Origin: Deltaproteobacteria bacterium
Lineage (GTDB): Bacteria; Desulfobacterota_B; Binatia; UBA9968
Assembly (NCBI GenBank): GCA_027297485.1
Contig: JAPUHZ010000207.1
Coordinates: 1 to 6,301, forward strand
DNA: 6,301 bases
Direction of reading: 5' to 3'
Positions within the stretch are counted from its first letter, which is position 1; each line of letters begins with the position of its first letter. The notes beneath the pieces are model-generated. The model searched no databases, was not told the origin of the DNA, and was given only the letters and a program-made list of their open reading frames with translations. Positions 1 to 4,601 of this stretch are shown piece after piece. Made by a program: the position numbers and the translations under genes.

Positions 1-412
1 ATTTTTAAGAGAACATTTTGCCCTATTGCTAATTTTTGCTTTGGCATTTCCCAGTCAAGCTCTTGGTGATCCCGTGCCTAAAGGTCACGGGCATAAAACT
101 CCCCATGGCGGGATTGTGCGGGAGGCAGAGGGGATCCATGCGGAGTTCCTCCTTGACAAGGATGGAAACCCGAAACTGTATCTTTACGACAAAACCATGA
201 AGCCTCTGAAGCATGAGGACCTCCAAGTCAGGTTGATGATGAAAGGCCATGATGGGTCTCAGCATTCCCGTAACCTCAAGTTATCCGGTAACCCTAAGGG
301 GAGTACTGTTTATCAAGGCGAGCCGATAAAAGGAATGTCCGATTGGGAACTAGCAGTGGTGAGTATCAAGAAAGAAGGTCGTTGGCTTCACGTTCGTTTT
401 TCGCATCATTAA
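1..412 (+). CDS. Exported His-rich small protein, 5' end outside window
   Basis: Function unknown; probably a periplasmic metal-related protein. The frame is open to the left edge (first full codon at base 2). The TTG at 26 is the only initiator-like codon near the edge, but it falls inside a hydrophobic stretch (FALLLIFALAFPSQALG) that looks like a signal peptide core. The true start is therefore probably upstream of the window. Numbering from that TTG, cleavage would fall near residue 14. The mature part opens with HGHKTPHGG (residues 21-29) and ends in HH, with further His at 38, 63, 75, 80 and 122. A segment beginning at the HGG and running through LYLYDKTMKPL (about 27-61) resembles a small domain I associate with heavy-metal efflux loci, where it occurs alone or next to RND adaptor proteins. 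That link is from memory. Metal binding is inferred from the histidines and the neighbours. Confidence 0.72.
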   Translation, partial: FLREHFALLLIFALAFPSQALGDPVPKGHGHKTPHGGIVREAEGIHAEFLLDKDGNPKLYLYDKTMKPLKHEDLQVRLMMKGHDGSQHSRNLKLSGNPKGSTVYQGEPIKGMSDWELAVVSIKKEGRWLHVRFSHH

Positions 413-563
413 ACGTATAATAATCGCGGCAGCCAAGGACTACCCGCTAGCCGTCGTCATATTCAGCAGTTTGATCGGCTCAACACTCCTCGCACTAGCC
501 CCAGCCGAGATGGGCCGCCGACCCTGTAGCCGAAAAACGGGTGAGAGCTCACTAATCGCTTAG
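402..563 (+). pseudogene. Possible relic of CusA/CzcA-type RND pump C-terminus
   Basis: The frame ending at the TAG at 561-563 contains KDYPLAVVIFSSLIGSTLL (about 435-491). This resembles the last transmembrane helix of heavy-metal RND pumps, where a P-L/M-A-x-V-I-x-x-G-L-I-S-S-T-L-L pattern is usual. There is no plausible start or ribosome site, and the frame overlaps the end of the preceding gene. After the helix the expected LPALY-like exit is degenerate (ALAPAEMGRR). If real, it is a fragment left after deletion of a pump gene, which fits the metal context. The match is short, hydrophobic and judged by eye, so chance similarity remains possible. Confidence 0.3.
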
Positions 564-622
564 GATAGCGGTGAAAGAAAACGGAGAGAACATTTTTAAC
601 TTTGCGAAAGCAATAGTAGGAA

Positions 623-645
623 TTCCCAGGCTTGGGAAACCAAGT
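623..645 (+). promoter_or_regulatory. Two overlapping alternative hairpins
   Basis: TTCCCA (623-628) pairs with TGGGAA (633-638) across a 4-base loop. Alternatively CTTGG (631-635) pairs with CCAAG (640-644) closing a GAAA tetraloop (GNRA type), with an added G-U pair between 630 and 645. The two stems share bases and cannot form together. No T-tract follows, so this is not an obvious intrinsic terminator. It lies about 125 bases upstream of the 769 gene and could be a leader element, or chance. Confidence 0.25.
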
Positions 646-739
646 AGAGTGACAGGCGATGGTCCATGAATAATTCTAATGGGTTGGGTGGGTGGCATAA
701 GCCTTGCTGTAAGGGTACTTAGCTGTGGGCAAGGGAGAC

Positions 740-746
740 TATAAAT
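740..746 (+). promoter_or_regulatory. Putative -10 element upstream of the 769 gene
   Basis: TATAAAT matches the sigma70 -10 consensus in 5 of 6 positions over TATAAA and would place transcription start near 753, about 16 bases before the ATG. No good TTGACA-like -35 lies 16-18 bases upstream (the sequence there is near CTTAGC), so this is weak. Confidence 0.22.
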
Positions 747-768
747 AACATCGGTACACTGATGAGCG

Positions 769-1278
769 ATGTTCACCGATTATTCGGTTGGCAGACTTCT
801 TAAACTAACCTGGAGCACTCCATTCCATGCGGGCTTAACGGCCTCCACGTTGCTCCTTGTATTTTACACTCTGGTTATCTGGCTGAGTTCCAGGTCCCTT
901 GAACACCTGCTCGACCTCATTCGTGAGGACGGCGCGTTTGTGGTGGCCATTACGCTCGGATTTGGTGTTCAGATTGCCCTATTCAGTTATCTCAGGAGCG
1001 GGATGCATCATGTTAGCCGGAGTGCCACGGTTGTGGGAACCTCAGGTTCAGGAACCTCTACTATCGCCATGGTAGCCTGCTGCCTCCACCACGTTACGGA
1101 TATTGCCCCCATCGCTGGCCTTACCGGTGCGGCACTCTTTCTTAGCGAGTACAAACGGGACCTGATGGTCTTTGGATTGGCAATGATGCTCCTGGGCATC
1201 CTGTGGATGCTGGGGTTGATTCTTTATCACCGCAGACGTGGTGAGCTGGTACCACTCATTAAAGTCAAAGGCACATAG
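769..1278 (+). CDS. Four-helix membrane protein with CCxHH motif, unknown function
   Basis: A 169-residue integral membrane protein. Hydrophobic segments lie near residues 21-39, 55-75, 93-125 and 132-153, and the tail is basic (HRRRGELVP). The striking feature is CCLHH (104-108) inside or beside the third hydrophobic segment, within the context TIAMVACCLHHVTDIAPI, plus another HH at 80-81. I recall uncharacterised bacterial and archaeal membrane proteins with a similar ACCxHHxxDxxPxxGLxGxAxFLxxY pattern, but cannot name a family. Paired Cys and His in a membrane helix suggest binding of a soft metal or heme, or redox chemistry; this is inference. An in-frame TGA at 763 sets the upstream limit, so the ATG at 769 is the first possible ATG. 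No good ribosome site precedes it. It is the first gene of a tight cluster, 17 bases before the next. Confidence 0.8.
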   Translation: MFTDYSVGRLLKLTWSTPFHAGLTASTLLLVFYTLVIWLSSRSLEHLLDLIREDGAFVVAITLGFGVQIALFSYLRSGMHHVSRSATVVGTSGSGTSTIAMVACCLHHVTDIAPIAGLTGAALFLSEYKRDLMVFGLAMMLLGILWMLGLILYHRRRGELVPLIKVKGT

Positions 1279-1295
1279 GCTAAGGAGGAAGCCAA

Positions 1296-1712
1296 ATGAA
1301 CATGAGACCTACGGCCTTGGGAATCATGATCGTTACAGTGGGCTTTCTGGTGTTTGGATCATTGGCCTCAGCCGACACACTGGAGAAGGCAAAGCAATCG
1401 GTCCGCGGCGGGGGAGTTAAGGTGTCGGTGGATCTTATGGAACAGACGCGTAATGGCGCCACGTTCCGGGTTAGTATGGATACTCACTCCGTGAATCTGG
1501 ATGTGTATCGTTTCGGAGAGATCGTCCGGCTGCGCGACGTCGGGGGTCGTGAGTTGGTTCCTACCTCCGTGGAGGGTATTGGAGGAGGTGGACATCACCG
1601 AAAAGCAACTCTCCAATTTTCGTGGCCACAGCCAAAACCGAAGACCGTAATACTCGTCGTTAAAGATGTTGCAGGCGTACCTGAACGGCTGTTCCGCTGG
1701 ACGGTCGAGTGA
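1296..1712 (+). CDS. Exported protein with DTHSVNLD and GGGGHHR motifs, unknown function
   Basis: A 138-residue protein with a clear Sec signal peptide: basic start, hydrophobic core at about 8-23, likely cleavage after LASA at residue 26. The mature part is short, beta-rich in appearance and without Cys. Two blocks stand out as probably conserved: DTHSVNLD (62-69) and GGGGHHR (96-102). The C-terminus is KDVAGVPERLFRW-like. I recall similar uncharacterised exported proteins carrying both blocks, in loci with cytochromes and metal genes, but know no assigned function. The His residues could bind metal. The start is fixed by AAGGAGG at 1282-1288, 7 bases before the ATG; the ATG at 1302 would be too far. 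Co-transcription with the membrane proteins on either side is likely. Confidence 0.83.
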   Translation: MNMRPTALGIMIVTVGFLVFGSLASADTLEKAKQSVRGGGVKVSVDLMEQTRNGATFRVSMDTHSVNLDVYRFGEIVRLRDVGGRELVPTSVEGIGGGGHHRKATLQFSWPQPKPKTVILVVKDVAGVPERLFRWTVE

Positions 1713-1724
1713 GAGATCTCAATC

Positions 1725-1730
1725 GAGGAG
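1725..1730 (+). promoter_or_regulatory. Ribosome site deciding the 1736 start
   Basis: GAGGAG lies 5 bases before the ATG at 1736. This favours that start over the in-frame GTG at 1709, which overlaps the stop codon of the previous gene and would add 9 polar residues (RDLNRGDC in the extension). Confidence 0.65.
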
Positions 1731-1735
1731 ATTGC

Positions 1736-2188
1736 ATGAAAAGCTTAGTTTACCTGCCGGGCAAGGAGCTCCATCAACTAAAGGCTTTTGCCGAGATCCG
1801 CATACTGGTGTTTGGTTTTGTGCTGTCCCTGGCGTGGGAGGTTTTTCAGTCGCCGTTCTACGCCGATACCTTTGAGGCGTCGGGGGTTACGCTTGTATAC
1901 AACCGCGTTCATTGCTCTGCGGGTGATGCTTTGATTTTGCTTTTTGCCTTTTGGATTGTGGCGCTGATCTGGGGACGTTCCTGGATGAGTAATGTTAAAT
2001 GGGTATCCTATATTGCTTTCATGGCGATCGGGGTCGTTTACACTGTTTTTAGTGAGTACTTAAACGTCTACCTTCTGGAGGGATGGGCATACAGCTATTG
2101 GATGCCCATGGTTGCTGGTATAGGCCTAGTCCCCGTGCTCCAGTGGGTCGTTGTCCCCACATTTGTTGTCCGTCTTTATGAAAGTTAG
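1736..2188 (+). CDS. Polytopic membrane protein, unknown function
   Basis: A 150-residue membrane protein with about four hydrophobic segments near 22-41, 62-80, 89-110 and 121-145. Polar or functional-looking residues sit in or next to the membrane: WEVFQSPFY (34-42), RVHCSAGDA (57-65), FSEYLNV (105-111), EGWAYSYWMP (115-124) and PVLQWVVVP (133-141). The combination of HC..GD, E..N and W.Y...MP suggests a conserved active or binding site facing the periplasm rather than a simple anchor. I have seen uncharacterised proteins of this pattern but cannot assign a function. The start is at the ATG, not the upstream GTG at 1709, because of the GAGGAG site. It lies 23 bases after the exported protein and 48 before the SHOCT protein. 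Confidence 0.8.
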   Translation: MKSLVYLPGKELHQLKAFAEIRILVFGFVLSLAWEVFQSPFYADTFEASGVTLVYNRVHCSAGDALILLFAFWIVALIWGRSWMSNVKWVSYIAFMAIGVVYTVFSEYLNVYLLEGWAYSYWMPMVAGIGLVPVLQWVVVPTFVVRLYES

Positions 2189-2221
2189 ATAGCATTTCAT
2201 ACGCACACAGTGAGGACTCGA

Positions 2222-2230
2222 AGGGAGGTG
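2222..2230 (+). promoter_or_regulatory. Ribosome site deciding the 2237 start
   Basis: AGGGAGGTG lies 6 bases before the ATG at 2237. The in-frame GTG at 2210 would place this site inside the coding sequence and add nine polar residues, so the ATG is preferred. Confidence 0.7.
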
Positions 2231-2236
2231 AATCTA

Positions 2237-2482
2237 ATGATACCAGGAGCGATGATGACCGGTTGGGGAGCGGGCTTCGGTCTGTTCGGCGGGTTAATGA
2301 TGCTTTTGTTCTGGATCCTGATCATTGCGGGAATCGTCTTGTTGGTCCGGTGGTTTATCAATGAAGGGAAGCTGAAGGGGTCGCGGACAGAAGAGACCCC
2401 CTTGGATATCCTGAAAAAACGGTATGCCGGCGGTGAGATCAACAAAGAGCAGTACGAGAGTATGAAGCAGGAATTGACATGA
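2237..2482 (+). CDS. SHOCT-domain single-pass membrane miniprotein
   Basis: An 81-residue protein: a Gly/Met-rich start (GAMMTGWGAGFG), one transmembrane helix (about 15-38), a short linker, then a SHOCT domain (about 56-80) with the usual L-x-I-L-K-x-R-Y-A-x-G-E-I-x-x-E-x-[YF] signature. SHOCT is a short C-terminal domain thought to mediate oligomerisation or protein contacts; its precise role is unknown. Such membrane SHOCT proteins are common beside copper ATPases and multicopper oxidases. A close paralogue lies at 3686-3991, so this looks like a local duplication. It ends the compact 769-2482 cluster. Confidence 0.88.
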   Translation: MIPGAMMTGWGAGFGLFGGLMMLLFWILIIAGIVLLVRWFINEGKLKGSRTEETPLDILKKRYAGGEINKEQYESMKQELT

Positions 2483-2523
2483 TGCGCGCGTAGAATTTGC
2501 TGGTATGGCCGTATCTGGAATAT

Positions 2524-2564
2524 GGTGAGGTCGTGGGCCTTAGGGGGTGGCCGGCTGTCTCACC
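2524..2564 (+). terminator. Possible hairpin after the first SHOCT gene
   Basis: GGTGAG (2524-2529) can pair with CTCACC (2559-2564), and within the loop GGCC and GGCC can form a short inner stem. It lies 41 bases after the SHOCT stop codon and just before a possible promoter, a sensible place for a transcript end. There is no T-tract, so an intrinsic terminator is doubtful. Confidence 0.25.
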
Positions 2565-2569
2565 TATGC

Positions 2570-2596
2570 TTGATTGAAACAGTTAAATAAGATAAT
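2570..2596 (+). promoter_or_regulatory. Putative sigma70-like promoter for the 2612 gene
   Basis: TTGATT (2570-2575) and GATAAT (2591-2596) are separated by 15 bases in an AT-rich stretch. The -10 matches in 5 of 6 positions and the -35 in 4 of 6; the spacer is shorter than the ideal 17. Transcription would start near 2603, leaving a leader of only about 9 bases before the ATG at 2612. That fits the absence of a Shine-Dalgarno sequence there. Confidence 0.33.
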
Positions 2597-2611
2597 GCGA
2601 AAGCGTAACAG

Positions 2612-3037
2612 ATGAGACGCCTTTATATAATAGTCCTCGCCGTTCTCCTAATTTACGGGGGTGTGGCCCAGGCACTTGGGAGCTGCTCGGTCGATTGGGG
2701 ACGTTCAGATCATAACAATACTCCCCATTCAACCTATCGTGGGACCCTACGGCAGCCAGGATCAGATGGGAATCTTCAGCATCGTTCATCATCCGTAATC
2801 CATTGCCTCAAACTCAACCTACAAATTGGCCCCATGATAGAGAGCTCCCGGATACGTACTACTAGACTTTCTAACAATGGCGTGCCTCCGCAGGGGTCGG
2901 TTGCCTCAGGGCCAGGCCTTCTTCTCAGATGGGCCAAGCATGATCACGCAAAACTCTTCTCGTTGTACCGCCCCTCTTCCATTTCTATTCCAACTACTTC
3001 ACCATTCCACGTGTTCCTCTCGGTGTTTCAGATCTGA
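2612..3037 (+). CDS. Small secreted protein of unknown function
   Basis: A 141-residue frame beginning with a convincing signal peptide: basic MRRLY, hydrophobic core at 6-19, possible cleavage after VAQA (21). The mature part has two Cys (25 and 65, the second in VIHC), a His/Asn/Ser-rich stretch (33-60) and a hydrophobic C-terminus (HVFLSVFQI). I recall other uncharacterised exported proteins from metal loci with a similar start, a His-rich middle, an IHC motif and a similar end, which supports this being a real gene. The remainder is low in recognisable structure, and composition is less protein-like than in neighbours, so it may be fast-evolving or decaying. An in-frame TAA at 2606 sets the upstream limit. 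No ribosome site is seen. Confidence 0.55.
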   Translation: MRRLYIIVLAVLLIYGGVAQALGSCSVDWGRSDHNNTPHSTYRGTLRQPGSDGNLQHRSSSVIHCLKLNLQIGPMIESSRIRTTRLSNNGVPPQGSVASGPGLLLRWAKHDHAKLFSLYRPSSISIPTTSPFHVFLSVFQI

Positions 3038-3171
3038 GATACCTACCCTCTTTTCGCACGCTTATTTTCCTAGGTTCTCCCCTAGAAGCAAAAAGGGCGG
3101 TTAGAAAGCGGAAGCTTGTAACCAAAACAATCTCCAAAATCAGAAAATGAGAAAAAGAATGGAGGCGAATT

Positions 3172-3636
3172 ATGATGCAGAAAGGAATGTTTTTAATTCT
3201 GGTGTTGATCCTGTTGCTGGGTTTTGCAGGCTACAGTGTTGCCCAACGGATGCCTCAAAATCCTTGTGGAGGCCAGCCGATGATGGGTCAAGGTCAAAGG
3301 GGTGGTCCGGGGGCTATGGGCCCGGGTATGGGTATGATGGGCCAGATGGGCCAAGGAATGGGTATGATGGGTCAAGGCATGGGCATGGTGGAGCAAGGCA
3401 TGGGCCAGATGGGACCGGTAATTGGGTCTCGTGAAATCATGGGGGCCATGATGTCCGTTCACGCCGAGATCATGAGCACCATGGGCCAGATGATGCAGAA
3501 ATACGGGAACGCCATCGGTCAGGCAAGTCCTGAGCTTCAGCAGAAGATGCGGAAGGAGCTGATGGAGCGGATGGGAGAGATCCTGACTCAACATGGGGCG
3601 AGTTTGAAGAAAAGGGCCACAGCTGCAGTTAAATAG
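3172..3636 (+). CDS. Met/Gly-rich exported protein, probable metal binder
   Basis: A 154-residue protein with a signal peptide (hydrophobic core 6-22, cleavage after SVA at about 24). The mature part of about 130 residues holds 25 Met. Residues 37-82 are a Gly/Met/Gln stretch including imperfect heptads MGQGMGM, MGQGMGM, VEQGMGQ (59-79). Residues 88-147 form a Met-rich predicted helical region (EIMGAMMSVHAEIMSTMGQMM and the KMRKELMERMGEIL part). There is one Cys (32). Met-rich periplasmic proteins often bind Cu(I) or Ag(I) through thioethers, so copper buffering or chaperoning is inferred. GGAGG at 3161-3165, 6 bases before the ATG, fixes the start; the second ATG at 3175 is also possible. 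The SHOCT gene follows by 49 bases. Confidence 0.83.
   Translation: MMQKGMFLILVLILLLGFAGYSVAQRMPQNPCGGQPMMGQGQRGGPGAMGPGMGMMGQMGQGMGMMGQGMGMVEQGMGQMGPVIGSREIMGAMMSVHAEIMSTMGQMMQKYGNAIGQASPELQQKMRKELMERMGEILTQHGASLKKRATAAVK
3346..3408 (+). repeat. 21-base tandem repeat in the Met-rich gene
   Basis: Three consecutive 21-base units encode MGQGMGM, MGQGMGM and VEQGMGQ. The third unit has diverged at the protein level. Flanking codons (3319-3345 and 3409-3417) carry partial versions. Such in-frame repeats can expand or contract by slippage and change the number of Met ligands. Confidence 0.7.
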
Positions 3637-3685
3637 TCTCAAGCGAGGAGGGTTTACGCTCGATTCGAGAAAAGGAGGTTCTAAT

Positions 3686-3991
3686 ATGGAAATGACATGG
3701 CTAATCCCCGGAATGCTTTTGCAAGGACAAGTACCCGGTCCACCTCAAACCCCTTGGGCCTGGCATTATGGAATGATGGGTGGAGGTTGGGGAATTTTCA
3801 TGATGATGGTCTCCATGGTGCTTTTCTGGGGGTTGATTATTGGGGGAATCATATTACTTGCGCGTTTTATCTTTCCTCAACCTGGCTCAAAGCCGTCGCA
3901 AGATGCCCTAGAAATCTTGAAGCAGCGCTATGCCAAGGGTGAGATCGAAAAGGAAGAATTTGAAGCCAAGAAGGTAGACCTCATGGCCTAG
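3686..3991 (+). CDS. SHOCT-domain membrane protein, paralogue of the 2237 gene
   Basis: A 101-residue protein. The N-terminal part (1-35) contains a short hydrophobic stretch, a Pro-rich segment (PGPPQTPW, 17-24) and HYGMMGGGWG (27-36). Next come a transmembrane helix (about 38-62) and a SHOCT domain (about 74-99) with LEILKQRYAKGEIEKEEFE. It shares the GWG...LFW.LIIxGIxLLxR and SHOCT segments with the 81-residue protein at 2237-2482. AAGGAGG at 3672-3678, 7 bases before the ATG, is an excellent ribosome site. It is probably co-transcribed with the Met-rich protein. Its role is unknown; it may scaffold or modulate the metal-handling membrane proteins. Confidence 0.88.
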   Translation: MEMTWLIPGMLLQGQVPGPPQTPWAWHYGMMGGGWGIFMMMVSMVLFWGLIIGGIILLARFIFPQPGSKPSQDALEILKQRYAKGEIEKEEFEAKKVDLMA

Positions 3992-4005
3992 CCAGTGATG
4001 TTAGG

Positions 4006-4024
4006 ATGCAAAATGGTTTTGCGT
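4006..4024 (+). terminator. Perfect stem-loop after the second SHOCT gene
   Basis: ATGCAAAA (4006-4013) pairs with TTTTGCGT (4017-4024), an 8-pair stem with one G-U pair and a TGG loop, starting 15 bases after the stop codon at 3991. The A/T-run stem could act as a transcript-end or mRNA-stability element. No T-tract follows it, so termination is uncertain. Confidence 0.35.
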
Positions 4025-4048
4025 ATATCACGCGCCTGACACACTTTA

Positions 4049-4165
4049 GTGACGAATGTGGCGTGCCGTGGCGAGATCGAGGGAGCGACGTTGGGATGCA
4101 TTGTCACGTTTGTTGCAGTAGGGGTTTTCTATATGTGCTCAACCGATCGAGTGAACTATTTGTGA
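4049..4165 (+). CDS. Possible tiny single-pass membrane protein
   Basis: A short frame before the cytochrome gene encodes a hydrophobic helix, GCIVTFVAVGVFYM, followed by CSTDRVNYL and a stop. The first possible start is GTG at 4049 (38 residues, no ribosome site). A TTG at 4091, with GAGGGAG at 4079-4085 upstream, would give 24 residues. The helix plus polar tail is what tiny respiratory or cytochrome-associated membrane proteins look like, but the weak starts mean it may be a decayed remnant or chance. An overlapping frame (4006-4197) lacks protein-like composition and is not called. Confidence 0.25.
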   Translation: MTNVACRGEIEGATLGCIVTFVAVGVFYMCSTDRVNYL

Positions 4166-4169
4166 GGAT

Positions 4170-4176
4170 GGAGGGG
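4170..4176 (+). promoter_or_regulatory. Ribosome site deciding the 4184 start
   Basis: GGAGGGG ends 7 bases before the ATG at 4184. The in-frame GTG at 4178 would be only 1-3 bases from it, so the ATG is preferred. Confidence 0.65.
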
Positions 4177-4183
4177 TGTGACC

Positions 4184-4594
4184 ATGAAACAGTCTAAGCA
4201 ATTCACACTTATTTTCACAAGCGTGCTCCTGGCGTTTGGGCTTATCGTAGGCGGGTTTTACCTGATCCGGAATCGAACCAGAGAGAAAATCACTGTTTAT
4301 GTCCCGCAACTTTCTCCGGATGCGAAGAGAGGAGAGGTCGCCTTTGGAAACTTCTGTGTCGTATGTCACGGCCAGAATGCCGCTGGGACCGACAAGGGCC
4401 CCCCTCTCATGCACCGAATCTATAGTCCCTCTCATCACAGCAATGTTTCATTTATTCGCGCCGTATCTTTAGGGGTTCCTCAGCACCACTGGCTATTTGG
4501 CAAGATGCCACCACAACCGCAAGTCGGTCGACGTCAGGTTGAACTGATTATCATTTACCTACGGGAGCTCCAGAAGGCTAACGGAATCGGTTGA
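4184..4594 (+). CDS. Membrane-anchored monoheme cytochrome c
   Basis: A 136-residue electron carrier, expected to face the periplasm. An uncleaved N-terminal helix (about 7-28) is followed by basic residues (RNRTREK) and a cytochrome c domain. The heme site is CVVCH (58-62), with covalent attachment through both Cys and His62 as proximal ligand. GKMPPQP (106-112) supplies the likely distal Met108. Between them lies GPPLMHRIYSPSHHS...GVPQHHWLFGKMPP, a pattern typical of a small class I cytochrome c group seen in many bacteria. The C-terminal helix (about 115-131) packs against the heme in this fold. It lies 7 bases before a membrane methyltransferase-like gene, so the pair is probably translated from one mRNA. 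The redox partner is unknown; a role in copper oxidation or respiratory electron transfer is possible. Confidence 0.92.
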   Translation: MKQSKQFTLIFTSVLLAFGLIVGGFYLIRNRTREKITVYVPQLSPDAKRGEVAFGNFCVVCHGQNAAGTDKGPPLMHRIYSPSHHSNVSFIRAVSLGVPQHHWLFGKMPPQPQVGRRQVELIIIYLRELQKANGIG

Positions 4595-4601
4595 GCGGAA
4601 A

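Larger units (their letters stand above)
413..768. other. 356-base intergenic region without an intact gene
   Basis: No reading frame here combines a good start, a ribosome site and a protein-like composition. The first half holds the possible RND relic. The second half (564-768) has an overlapping pair of hairpins at 623-645 and an AT-rich TATAAAT at 740-746, 22 bases before the next start codon. A 74-residue frame on the minus strand (552-776) has no recognisable domain and is treated as a shadow. A regulatory or small-RNA role for the second half is possible but unproven. Confidence 0.5.

Noticed and set aside
8..596. A 12-base direct repeat AGAGAACATTTT at 8-19 and 585-596
   Set aside because: About one such pair is expected by chance in a window of this size, and no element boundaries or target duplication accompany it.
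760..768. CTGATGAG-like hammerhead ribozyme core just before the 769 gene
   Set aside because: The required GAAA segment and the flanking stems are not present downstream.
552..776. A 74-residue minus-strand frame in the gene-free stretch
   Set aside because: No ribosome site, domain or conserved-looking motif, and it reads across the start of the convincing gene at 769.
3070..3085. CTAGG/CCTAG short inverted repeat before the Met-rich gene
   Set aside because: Only a 5-pair stem with a 6-base loop and no T-tract; expected by chance.
3147..3434. A 95-residue Gly/Asp/His-rich frame overlapping the Met-rich gene
   Set aside because: It is the +1 shadow of the repeat-rich DNA; the signal peptide and the strong ribosome site belong to the frame starting at 3172.
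3193..3642. A 149-residue His-rich frame on the minus strand opposite the Met-rich gene
   Set aside because: Every ATG on the plus strand reads as CAT (His) on the other strand in this phase, so the His-richness is an artefact of the Met repeats. No ribosome site or signal supports it.
3659..3669. CTCGATTCGAG palindrome between the Met-rich and second SHOCT genes
   Set aside because: Eleven bases with a single central base is too short to call an operator, and it is not repeated elsewhere in the window.
4006..4197. A 63-residue frame between the SHOCT and cytochrome genes
   Set aside because: Its ATG lies within a stem-loop, it has no ribosome site, and it overlaps the cytochrome start out of frame.
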